Source: Thalassomonas viridans (lineage in GTDB: Bacteria; Pseudomonadota; Gammaproteobacteria; Enterobacterales; Alteromonadaceae). From it: DNA of 64,000 nucleotides. The notes under the pieces are model-generated. The model was given only the letters and a program-made list of their open reading frames with translations. It was not told the origin of the DNA and searched no databases. The DNA lies in contig NZ_CP059733.1 of assembly GCF_000948985.2 (NCBI RefSeq), forward strand, positions 6,014,001 to 6,078,000. Direction: 5' to 3'. Each line of letters begins with the position of its first letter. The first letter of the stretch is position 1. A program made the translations under genes and the position numbers. Of the stretch, positions 43,382 to 51,027 are shown one piece after another.

Positions 43382-44626
43382 ATGCAGCAACACAAAAACC
43401 TGATCAGAAAATGCGCCTTAGCCATAGCCATGACTTTTTCCTCTGCGAGTATGGCGGCTGACTACAGTGAATTTGCTGTGATGCCGACGGCCAGCAACGA
43501 CGGGCTGAGTTTCGATGCCGGTGGCAACCTGTACGTTTCTCATGCCGGTACTTTCGGCAATGCCGGTTTGTCCGGCACCAGCGTGCGTAAAATCAGCCCC
43601 GACGGCGTAATCTCGGATGCCGCCACCGGGCTGTCGGGACCGATAGGCAACAGGTTCGATTCTGCCGGCAATATGTATGTCGCCAACTACAATACCGGTG
43701 AAATTACTAAAGTTGCTCCGGACGGCGCCAGCTCAACCTTTGCCCAACTGGGTAATGCCAGCGGCATCATAATTAATGCACAGGATGAGCTTTTTGTTTC
43801 CAGTTACAACGAAAGTGTGATCTACAAGATCAGCCCGGACGGCGAAAGCGAACTCTGGCTGACGGGAGAAGGGCTGAACGGCCCTGTGGGCATAGATCTG
43901 GACGAGGACGGCAACCTCTATGTCGGCAATTACAACGACGGCCGGGTATTTAAAATAACAGGCGATAAAACCATTACCGAGCTGGCACCGGCCCCCGATT
44001 ATATCGGCCATCTTGCGTATGCCAATCATATGGTTTACACCACCGCCCTTAGCCAGGATCTGATTTACCAAATCCCGGTTACCGGGGGCGATGCCGTACA
44101 GCTGGAAGGCTCGGCCGAAGGCGGCTTCAGTTTTCCCAACGGCATTACCGCCAGCCCGGACGGCAGCCGCCTTTATGTCTCCAATTTCGAAAATGACCGC
44201 ATCATACTGATTGAAAACTTTGTCCCGGCGGCAAGCGATGACATGGTAACGACCCAACAGGATACCCCGCTGGTGATAGATATATTGGCCAATGATCTCG
44301 ACCACGGCGTGGCCCTGGATCTGGCCTCAGTTAATATCATCACCGCCCCCCGAAATGGCCGGGTCACAGTCGACGAGACCAGCGGCAGCATCACCTATAC
44401 CCCCTATACCATGTTCAGCGGCACAGACAGCCTGGCTTACAGCGTCAGCAATACCAACGGCGCCAGCTCCAATAAGGCCAGGGTAGATATCACCATAACA
44501 CCGGTTGCAAGCCAAACGAATACAAACTCTTCCGGCAGCAGCGGCGGCTCATTCGGCCTTTCTCTGCTATGGCTGCTGTTCCTGCTGCCGGGGCGGAAAT
44601 TATTTTCTTCCCTGAAAAGCCGCTAA
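43382..44626 (+). CDS. NHL/SMP-30-like beta-propeller with Ig-like domain and GlyGly-CTERM
   Basis: A 414-residue exported protein. Signal peptide about 1-25 (ends ASMA-ADYSE). Residues about 30-290 are propeller blades with recurring DEDGNLYVGNYNDGRVFKI-like units (also DSAGNMYVANYNTGEITKV, SPDGSRLYVSNFENDRI). A Bacterial Ig/cadherin-like domain follows (about 290-375, TTQQDTPLVIDILANDLD). The C terminus SSGGSFGLSLLWLLFLLPGR plus basic residues is a GlyGly-CTERM sorting signal, normally cut by rhombosortase with the protein then released or tethered via the type II secretion route. Ligand or enzyme activity unknown. Confidence 0.82.
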   Translation: MQQHKNLIRKCALAIAMTFSSASMAADYSEFAVMPTASNDGLSFDAGGNLYVSHAGTFGNAGLSGTSVRKISPDGVISDAATGLSGPIGNRFDSAGNMYVANYNTGEITKVAPDGASSTFAQLGNASGIIINAQDELFVSSYNESVIYKISPDGESELWLTGEGLNGPVGIDLDEDGNLYVGNYNDGRVFKITGDKTITELAPAPDYIGHLAYANHMVYTTALSQDLIYQIPVTGGDAVQLEGSAEGGFSFPNGITASPDGSRLYVSNFENDRIILIENFVPAASDDMVTTQQDTPLVIDILANDLDHGVALDLASVNIITAPRNGRVTVDETSGSITYTPYTMFSGTDSLAYSVSNTNGASSNKARVDITITPVASQTNTNSSGSSGGSFGLSLLWLLFLLPGRKLFSSLKSR

Positions 44627-44635
44627 ACCTCACGG

Positions 44636-44665
44636 AAAATGGCATTCGGCAGCGGATGCCATTAT
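44636..44665 (+). terminator. Hairpin after the GlyGly-CTERM gene
   Basis: AATGGCAT/ATGCCATT stem (44638-44645, 44656-44663), 10-nt loop, weak T-tail. Confidence 0.5.
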
Positions 44666-44695
44666 CTTGATTGCAAGCCATTAACAGATCTTTTC

Positions 44696-44744
44696 TTGAC
44701 ATAGATCAAATTAAGTTTACAATTTTCAGAAATTACTGAAAATT
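44696..44744 (+). promoter_or_regulatory. Promoter with FNR-like box and dyad operator for the GbsR-cioAB unit
   Basis: TTGACA (44696-44701) and TACAAT (about 44718-44723) with a 16-bp spacer. The -35 overlaps TTGAC-ATAG-ATCAA (44696-44709), an FNR-type box. It is followed by the perfect dyad AATTTTCAG-AAATTA-CTGAAAATT (44721-44744), ending 13 bp before the regulator ATG, a likely autoregulatory site. All three are sequence matches; function is inferred. Confidence 0.65.
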
Positions 44745-44757
44745 CAGAACAGATAAA

Positions 44758-45309
44758 ATGTCACCAATTATTCATTCCCTGGTTATGCATTTTGGCGAAA
44801 TGGGCTCCCGCTGGGGCTTAAACCGTACCTTAGGCCAGATGTATGCCCTGATCGTCTTAACCGAAAAGCCCCTCAACGCCGATGAAATCAGCACTGAACT
44901 CAATATTTCCCGCTCCAATGTCAGCATGGGACTTAAAGAGCTCAAGTCCTGGAACCTGATCAAACTCAGCCATATTCCCGGCGATCGTAAAGAATATTTC
45001 AGCGCGCCCAAAGATGTCTGGGAAATCGCCCGCAACCTGATGATGGAACGCCGCAAAAGGGAAGTAGATCCCACCCTGAGCGCACTGCGCGATGTCCTGC
45101 TGGAAGCCCCTGCCAACGAGCAGGAAGAATACGCCCAGCAAAGGGTTAAGCAGATGCACGATCTTATCGAGATGCTGACCATATGGACGGACGAACTGCA
45201 AAACATGTCCAACGACAAAGTGGCCGCCCTGCTCAAGTTAGGCAGCGGCCTGAGCAAGTTGCTGGACGTAAAAGAGCGCCTGCTGCCGGGAAAAAACAAT
45301 AAGGAATAG
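44758..45309 (+). CDS. GbsR/MarR-type transcriptional regulator
   Basis: A 183-residue winged-helix regulator of the GbsR type (COG1510). The HTH is at about 45-70 (LNADEISTELNISRSNVSMG), wing about 75-90 (KLSHIPGDRKEYFSAPKDVW); the C-terminal half is helical for dimerisation. The gene is the first of a likely operon with cioA (66 bp away) and cioB. It may repress or activate the oxidase genes; the dyad in its own promoter suggests self-control. Confidence 0.82.
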   Translation: MSPIIHSLVMHFGEMGSRWGLNRTLGQMYALIVLTEKPLNADEISTELNISRSNVSMGLKELKSWNLIKLSHIPGDRKEYFSAPKDVWEIARNLMMERRKREVDPTLSALRDVLLEAPANEQEEYAQQRVKQMHDLIEMLTIWTDELQNMSNDKVAALLKLGSGLSKLLDVKERLLPGKNNKE

Positions 45310-45375
45310 CAGGACACTCAATACCAGGCGCAAAGTAAAGAACACCTCCTAAATTAACCTTAAGGGTAAATCGAT

Positions 45376-46842
45376 ATGATTGAAGTAGTCAGTGACTCCC
45401 TGGCAAGCAACCTGATGTTGTCCCGCATCCAGTTTGCCGCCAATATCAGTTTTCATATTTTATTCCCCAGCATCAACATAGCCCTGTGCTGGTTTCTGCT
45501 ATTTTTCAAGGTGCGCTACCGGCAAACCGGCAAAGAAACCTGGATGCGGGTTTACCGTTTCTGGGTCAAGATTTTTGCCCTGACCTTTGCCCTAGGGGTG
45601 GTCAGCGGCATTACCATGAGCTTTCAGTTCGGCACCAACTGGCCCGGTTATATGGAAACTGTGGGCAATATCGCCGGCCCCCTGCTCGGTTACGAGGTAC
45701 TGACGGCGTTTTTCCTGGAGGCGACCTTCTTATCCGTGATGCTCTTCGGTATAGGCCGGGTCTCTGACCGGGTCCACACCCTGGCCACCTTAGTGGTTGC
45801 CTTCGGCACCACTATGTCTGCCTTTTGGATCATCGCCTTAGACTCCTGGATGCAAACGCCTGTCGGTTATAAAATGATCGATGGCGTTGCCCATGCCACC
45901 GACTGGTGGCAGATAATTTTCAATCCTTCCATGCCCTATCGCCTGACGCATATGTTGTTGGCTTCCGGGTTAACCGCCGCCTTTTTTATCGCCGGTGTCA
46001 GCGCCTACCGCTTATTGCAGGGGGATCCTAAGCCAGCCCCCAGGCTTGCGCTAAAAGTTTCATCAACCGTAGCTATGATACTGATCCCGCTGCAAATCTT
46101 TGTCGGCGATCTGCACGGGTTAAATACCCTGAAACACCAGCCCGCAAAAGTGGCCGCCATGGAGGGTCTATGGCACAGCGAAAGCCATGTGCCTTTGGTA
46201 TTGTTTGCCCTGATTGACGAAGAGGAAAAAACCAACCACTGGGCACTGGAGATCCCCAGCCTCGCCAGTTTGATTTTGACCCATAAGACCGACGGCTATA
46301 TCCGGGGCCTGAATGAATTCAGCGGCGAACATCCGCCGGTAGCCCCGGTATTTTACGGCTTTCGGGTAATGGTAGCCACGGGCATGCTGATGCTGCTTAC
46401 CGCCGCCTTGCTGGTGTATTACCAATACTTTAACGCCGGTGCCGCTCAGGGACGCCAGCATCCCCCCCGCTGGCTGCTGAAACTCACCCTGGTTATGACG
46501 TTTTCCGGCTGGCTTGCCACCCTGGCGGGTTGGTATGTTACCGAAATCGGCCGCCAGCCCTACCTGGTCACCGGGGTATTAAAAACCAGTGACGCCGTCA
46601 CCTCGGTTCCTTCGGGCCATATCGCCCTGTCGCTGGCCTTGTACCTGGCGGTATACGCCGTACTCATTGTCGCCTATATCAGAACCTTGTTCGTAATGGC
46701 GAAAAGGGCCATCGCCCTGGAAAACGACCAGGATAAGACCCAGGGCCCGAAAAAAGGTTCACAAGAGAAAAGTCAGCCGACTGTTCGGGAAAAATTAACT
46801 CAGGACAAATTAACGGGAGAGCAAGATTATGCCGCTTATTGA
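45376..46842 (+). CDS. cioA: Cytochrome bd-type quinol oxidase subunit I (CioA)
   Basis: A 488-residue inner-membrane protein with about nine spans. It oxidises quinol and holds the haems b558, b595 and d. Recognisable: the N-terminal haem-ligand helix (QFAANISFHILFPSINIAL), MSFQFGTNWPGY, the quinol-site region (LQIFVGDLHGLNTLKHQPAK) and the GRQPY motif (TEIGRQPYLVTGVL). The Q-loop is short and the sequence is of the CIO (cyanide-insensitive) group. The C terminus overlaps the start of cioB by 14 bp, an operon signature. Confidence 0.93.
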   Translation: MIEVVSDSLASNLMLSRIQFAANISFHILFPSINIALCWFLLFFKVRYRQTGKETWMRVYRFWVKIFALTFALGVVSGITMSFQFGTNWPGYMETVGNIAGPLLGYEVLTAFFLEATFLSVMLFGIGRVSDRVHTLATLVVAFGTTMSAFWIIALDSWMQTPVGYKMIDGVAHATDWWQIIFNPSMPYRLTHMLLASGLTAAFFIAGVSAYRLLQGDPKPAPRLALKVSSTVAMILIPLQIFVGDLHGLNTLKHQPAKVAAMEGLWHSESHVPLVLFALIDEEEKTNHWALEIPSLASLILTHKTDGYIRGLNEFSGEHPPVAPVFYGFRVMVATGMLMLLTAALLVYYQYFNAGAAQGRQHPPRWLLKLTLVMTFSGWLATLAGWYVTEIGRQPYLVTGVLKTSDAVTSVPSGHIALSLALYLAVYAVLIVAYIRTLFVMAKRAIALENDQDKTQGPKKGSQEKSQPTVREKLTQDKLTGEQDYAAY

Positions 46843-47833
46843 AAATGACTGGTTGCCCCTGGCCTTCGTGATCTTAATGGCCCTTTCCTTTCTGATTTAT
46901 GCCGTGCTCGACGGCTACGATCTCGGAGTCGGTGTCTTACTGCCGATGCAGGATCAGGAACAACGGGATACCATGATCTCCTCCATCGGCCCCTTCTGGG
47001 ATGCCAATGAAACCTGGCTGGTGCTGGCCATAGGTTTGCTGCTGATCGCTTTTCCCCAGGCTCATTCCATCGTGTTGCAGCACTTATATCTGCCGGTTTC
47101 CTTTATGCTGCTCGGCCTGATCCTCAGGGGGGTCGCCTTTGACTTTCGTACCAAGGCCGCCAGCAAAAACAAGAAAAGCTGGGATTTGACCTTTAAAGCC
47201 GGCAGCCTGCTCGCCACCCTGATGCAGGGATATATGCTCGGCCGTTATGTCATGGGCTTTAGCGACTCAGGGGCCGGTTATGCCTTTGCCGCCCTCAGCG
47301 CCGTCTGTGTCACAGCCGGTTACTGTTATATCGGCAGCGCCTGGCTGGTCATGAAAACCACGGGCAAATTACAGCAAAAAGCCGCAAACTGGTGTTTCTA
47401 CAGCGCCCTGCTGACGGCTTTGGGCATTGTCGCCGTCTGTCTGGCCAACCTTTTTATCAGTCCGGAAATTTTCGATAAATGGCTGGGCATGCCGCAAATC
47501 TTTATTTTCCTGCCGCTGCCGTTATTATTTGTGGTGATTTTCAGCGTCAGCTGTTTCTACCTGAGCAAGGTGCCCCATCCGGAAGATAACGGCTGCTGGC
47601 TGCCTTTCGCCGGCGCCGTGCTGGTTTTTATCCTGTGTTTTGCCGGCCTGGCATACAGCTATTTCCCTTATATTGTCTGGCAGGAACTTACCATATGGCA
47701 GGCGGCCAGCGCCCGGGAATCCTTGCAGTTTATTTTTTACGGCGCAGTCGTGGTGCTGCCCACCATAGTCGCCTACACCATTTTTTCCTATAAGGTGTTT
47801 TGGGGAAAGGCCAGCAAATTAAACTATTACTAA
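46829..47833 (+). CDS. cioB: Cytochrome bd-type quinol oxidase subunit II (CioB)
   Basis: A 334-residue inner-membrane protein with about eight spans, partner of CioA. The N-terminal region LIYAVLDGYDLGVGVLLPM and the IGPFWDANETWLVLAIG segment are diagnostic for subunit II of bd oxidases. The start overlaps cioA by 14 bp, so translation is coupled. A bidirectional terminator lies 30 bp downstream. No small CydX gene was found after it on the plus strand. Confidence 0.93.
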   Translation: MPLIENDWLPLAFVILMALSFLIYAVLDGYDLGVGVLLPMQDQEQRDTMISSIGPFWDANETWLVLAIGLLLIAFPQAHSIVLQHLYLPVSFMLLGLILRGVAFDFRTKAASKNKKSWDLTFKAGSLLATLMQGYMLGRYVMGFSDSGAGYAFAALSAVCVTAGYCYIGSAWLVMKTTGKLQQKAANWCFYSALLTALGIVAVCLANLFISPEIFDKWLGMPQIFIFLPLPLLFVVIFSVSCFYLSKVPHPEDNGCWLPFAGAVLVFILCFAGLAYSYFPYIVWQELTIWQAASARESLQFIFYGAVVVLPTIVAYTIFSYKVFWGKASKLNYY

Positions 47834-47860
47834 AACCTGCCAACAGGATGGCACAAAAAC

Positions 47861-47890
47861 AAAGGCAGCCACCCGGCTGCCTTTGTTTTT
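47861..47890 (+). terminator. Bidirectional terminator between cioB and the small membrane-protein gene
   Basis: AGGCAGCC/GGCTGCCT stem (47863-47870, 47875-47882) with TTTGTTTTTG on the right and, on the other strand, TTTGTTTTTG as well. Confidence 0.88.
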
Positions 47891-47891
47891 G

Positions 47892-48056
47892 TTATTTTTT
47901 CTGGTCAGGATCTATGCCCTGATTAATTTTTGCCAGCCGCTCCACATGGGAATGATGGGCTTTTAATGCCTTGTTGCCAAAAACCCCGATAATGACCACT
48001 ATAGGGATCAATAACGCCAGGGTCGGGGGAGACAGCAATTGAGTAAACCAATCCAT
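47892..48056 (-). CDS. 54-residue predicted membrane protein downstream of rraB
   Basis: The frame runs from ATG 48056 to TAA at 47892-47894, with AAGGAATC 6-7 nt upstream. One hydrophobic span (about 12-30, TLALLIPIVVIIGVFG) followed by a charged amphipathic tail (AHHSHVERLAKINQGIDPD), like small PspB-type or 'RHERLAMIEKG' membrane proteins. It is 61 bp after the rraB stop on the same strand and shares the terminator with cioB. Unrecognised function. Confidence 0.72.
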   Translation of the reverse strand: MDWFTQLLSPPTLALLIPIVVIIGVFGNKALKAHHSHVERLAKINQGIDPDQKK

Positions 48057-48117
48057 AATTGATTCCTTATTGTTATTATTAGCTTTGCCGGCTTATCTTG
48101 GACTTATTCTTCGAAGC

Positions 48118-48468
48118 TTACTCCTCGAAGTAAGTGCCCCAGCCATCATATTCGACATTACATTGTTTCGCCAGCTGGTACATGGCTTTGGCCTCATCAA
48201 AAATAATATCAAAATCAAGCGCCTGCTCGGTAACAATATCAAAAGCAAAAACTTTTTCACCGGTTTCCAGCTCGGCTTCTTCCGGCTCTTCCACCTCAAA
48301 GCCCATTTTAAATGCCGTTACCGCCGCCTTTTCCAGCAGATCAAAGTCGGTACTGGCGAAATGATGCTCTATGGTGTGATGTACTTCTTCATTGGTGCCG
48401 TCTTCAATCAACTCGGCAATCAGTGCTTCTGTGTGTTCCCGCCAGTGTTGTAACTCTTCATCATGCAT
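48118..48468 (-). CDS. rraB: Ribonuclease E inhibitor RraB
   Basis: A 116-residue acidic protein that binds RNase E and modulates mRNA decay. It aligns with E. coli RraB over its whole length as I recall it: LIAELIEDGTNEEVHHTIEH, LLEKAAVTAFKMGFEVEEPE, and the C-terminal NVEYDGWGTYFEE. It starts 15 bp after the plsC stop and is probably co-transcribed with it. Confidence 0.93.
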   Translation of the reverse strand: MHDEELQHWREHTEALIAELIEDGTNEEVHHTIEHHFASTDFDLLEKAAVTAFKMGFEVEEPEEAELETGEKVFAFDIVTEQALDFDIIFDEAKAMYQLAKQCNVEYDGWGTYFEE

Positions 48469-48483
48469 AATTTCTTTCTCACC

Positions 48484-49221
48484 TTATCTGTTGGTTCGCG
48501 GTAACTTGGTACCCACTTCCTGGCTGATCTCATTGATCCTTTGCTGCATCTGGCCGTGGATTTTCTGGGCAAGCAAACGAATGCTTTCCCGTTTATCACA
48601 GTCCAGTTCGATCGGCTCCTGGAACTCAATGATCATTTTACCATTGTCCCAGCGGTTTAAGTTGATCACGCCGTGCAAATTGCTGACACATACCGGCACA
48701 ACCGGCACGTCTGCCTGCACCGCGGTACGAAACGCCCCGGTTTTAAAAGGCAGCAGCCCGCGTCCCTTGCTGCGTGTCCCTTCCGGAAACAGCCACACCG
48801 ACAGTTCCTTCTCCCGGATTTTCGCCGCGGTCTGGGCTATGGTATTCATCGCCTTACTGCTGTTTTTCCTGTCTATCAGGATATTACCGGTTAACCAGTA
48901 CATTTGCCCGAAAAAAGGGATCCACTTTAAGCTCTTTTTGCCGACACTGACGGTGTTTTCCGGTACGGCGCCACTGATGGTAAAGAGATCATAATTGTTC
49001 TGGTGGTTGGCAATATACACCGCCGGCCCCATGTTTTTCACCGAATCAGGCATACGGATTTCGACGTCCACACCGATAATTTTTGAAAATTTTCCCAGCA
49101 CCAATGAAGCCCGGTGAACATTGTTACGGTGAAACGGCCTTAACAAACAGCCAAGAGTCGCAACTACAGATAATAACACCAGGCCTAAAGCCAAAAGCAC
49201 GAGTCGAATTACAGCTAACAA
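48484..49221 (-). CDS. plsC: 1-acyl-sn-glycerol-3-phosphate acyltransferase (PlsC)
   Basis: Makes phosphatidic acid from lysophosphatidic acid at the inner membrane. Motifs: NHQNNYD (NHx4D, catalytic His/Asp), GQMYWLTGNILIDR (motif II), FPEGTRSKGRG (motif III) and VPVVPVCVS (motif IV). An ATG-led frame reaches 49293, but a TTG at 49221 gives 245 residues, the E. coli length, with a start MLAVIRLVLLALG like E. coli PlsC and a GGGGTG 6 nt upstream. The longer form would add a second hydrophobic segment; the TTG start is preferred. Confidence 0.9.
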   Translation of the reverse strand: MLAVIRLVLLALGLVLLSVVATLGCLLRPFHRNNVHRASLVLGKFSKIIGVDVEIRMPDSVKNMGPAVYIANHQNNYDLFTISGAVPENTVSVGKKSLKWIPFFGQMYWLTGNILIDRKNSSKAMNTIAQTAAKIREKELSVWLFPEGTRSKGRGLLPFKTGAFRTAVQADVPVVPVCVSNLHGVINLNRWDNGKMIIEFQEPIELDCDKRESIRLLAQKIHGQMQQRINEISQEVGTKLPRTNR

Positions 49222-49489
49222 AAAAATCACCCCGTCATAAATTAAGGTGGCAAGTATACATGTAATTAGCCCGGGCGCTATACCTGAAAGCAAAATCTTT
49301 TCAACATCACCCCTTTGCTGCTATATCCCTGGCCCTGCGCCGGACTCCCTTCTTTTTGGACCCCGGCGTGAAAATAAATTTCCCCCCGGCATAAGCAAAA
49401 CAACCAGCCTTAGCTATAGTTAACCTTGCAGGAAAAAGAACTGCACTATGATAAATGCAAACAAAAAACATGAATCCGGGTCATAAAGA

Positions 49490-50254
49490 ATGAAGTTTTT
49501 AGCGCTCTCAATAACAGGTTTCACTGTGCTATCTTATGCCGCAGCAGCGGAGGTATTACCGGAAAAGCTTGATGTAACCGCGAATCACTCCTTGCTCAGC
49601 ATTCAAAAGAGTATAGATTCCGCCAGCAGTACACCGAAAAAGGTACCGGTCAGTTTGCCGGAAAAATACCTGGACACTGGCGTTTTCACCCCGGACAGCG
49701 GCGAAAAACGCCTTACCTTTAGGGACAATTTAACCGACAGCTGGTCATGGAACCCCAACAGCATAGATTTCCGCCCGGAAGCCATGTCTGCCGCTATGAC
49801 CTCAAACGCCAACTTCCTTGAAAAGCAGGTTTTGAAAAGCAACAGGCAGCAGCCCTTGCCTCAGCTGAATGTGAGCTACCAGGGGGAGCGCCTGAGTGTG
49901 AAAAGCGGCTTCCTGACCGAGCCCCTGGAGCATAACCAGGGCAACAAATTCTTCCTGCAAGGTTCATATTCCATCTGGTCCTTTAACAGGTTCGACATTT
50001 CCGTCACCGCAAAAATAGAAACTTTGGATAAGGACATTATCCAAAGTTATTACCCGGTAGAAAATAACCATATAAAAATTAACGAGCTCAGCACCAATAA
50101 AACCCTGGGCCTTATCGGCACCTTCGCCCTGGGCAGCCGCTGGAAAATGATCGGCGCCATCACCACTACCACCATAGGCTCGGAAATCACCAGCCCGTTA
50201 ATTGAAAACAATACCTTCAATATGGCGCTGATCGGCACCACCTATTCTTTTTAA
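49490..50254 (+). CDS. Predicted outer-membrane protein of unknown family
   Basis: A 254-residue protein with a signal peptide (about 1-20, ends YAAAA-EV). The N-terminal third is polar. The second half alternates hydrophobic and polar residues (QLNVSYQGERLSVKSGFL; KFFLQGSYSIWSFNRFDISV; TLGLIGTFALGSRWKMIGAI; NMALIGTTYSF) and ends in an aromatic residue, like an outer-membrane beta-barrel. I do not recognise the family; it could be a distant MipA/OmpV- or OmpW-like protein. Single-gene unit convergent with the GST gene (stops 20 bp apart). Confidence 0.6.
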   Translation: MKFLALSITGFTVLSYAAAAEVLPEKLDVTANHSLLSIQKSIDSASSTPKKVPVSLPEKYLDTGVFTPDSGEKRLTFRDNLTDSWSWNPNSIDFRPEAMSAAMTSNANFLEKQVLKSNRQQPLPQLNVSYQGERLSVKSGFLTEPLEHNQGNKFFLQGSYSIWSFNRFDISVTAKIETLDKDIIQSYYPVENNHIKINELSTNKTLGLIGTFALGSRWKMIGAITTTTIGSEITSPLIENNTFNMALIGTTYSF

Positions 50255-50273
50255 CTCCCCGGGAGAAGCGTTT

Positions 50274-50843
50274 TTAACGGGGATCGGTTTCCCGGATACC
50301 TTTGTGCTGCAAATTTTGTTGATGGAAAGCCGTTAAATGGGACAAATGGCTGAAATCATATAAGGCACGGAAATTAACCCAGTCCAGCAGGCAAAACAGG
50401 CAAATCTCCGGATAATGCCACTGGCCAAACTTGCCCGCCGCCACTGCTTCATTCAATCTGGCCAGTATTTCACCTACCCTTTCGTTTTGCAGGTTAAACA
50501 ACAATTTGTCTTCCCCGGTATCCAGGCCGGAACGGGCAGCAAGCAGCAGGGTCACAAAAGAATCATTGGCGGCATCGATCAGGGTCAATAAATTTTCCTG
50601 TTCCCAGCTAAGATCCGGGCCGGAAAATTTATCCGCCAGGTAACGATAGATCACCCGGGAGTCGTAGATATTCTGCTCCCCGTCAATAAGCACAGGCACT
50701 TTTAACGCGGGATTGTTGACGGTTAGCCTTGCCCTGTCATCCGGGGCAAAGATATCCAGGTCGATAAATTCATATTCCCTGTCCTGCAGGTATAAACGTA
50801 TCCGGCGGACATAAGGTGAAGTGGTAGATCCCAGTAATTGCAT
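50274..50843 (-). CDS. Glutathione S-transferase family protein
   Basis: A 189-residue GST-like protein: an N-terminal thioredoxin fold (MQLLGSTTSPYVRRIRLYL, with a serine near the usual catalytic position; VPVLIDGEQNIYDSRVIYRY carries the cis-Pro and the glutathione-contact Asp-Ser), then an all-helical C-terminal domain. Substrate unknown; possibly detoxification or stringent-starvation-like. Confidence 0.85.
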   Translation of the reverse strand: MQLLGSTTSPYVRRIRLYLQDREYEFIDLDIFAPDDRARLTVNNPALKVPVLIDGEQNIYDSRVIYRYLADKFSGPDLSWEQENLLTLIDAANDSFVTLLLAARSGLDTGEDKLLFNLQNERVGEILARLNEAVAAGKFGQWHYPEICLFCLLDWVNFRALYDFSHLSHLTAFHQQNLQHKGIRETDPR

Positions 50844-50958
50844 GTTATTCCCTGTTAAGCTGATTTACGGCGTTGCTTTACGGTGAAAGCTTTCAACTGG
50901 ATAATATCAGGGAAGCGGGCATGAAAAGCAAGTTATGCAACAAGGCAAGGACCCGATA

Positions 50959-51000
50959 ACAAAAACCCGGAATACCTGCGGCAGATATCCCGGGTTTGGT
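50959..51000 (-). terminator. Terminator of the acyl-CoA dehydrogenase gene
   Basis: AACCCGG/CCGGGTT stem (50964-50970, 50990-50996) with internal pairing, followed on the minus strand by TTTTTGTT. Confidence 0.8.
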
Positions 51001-51027
51001 TTTTTTATTTAAACCTGCCGCGGGCTG

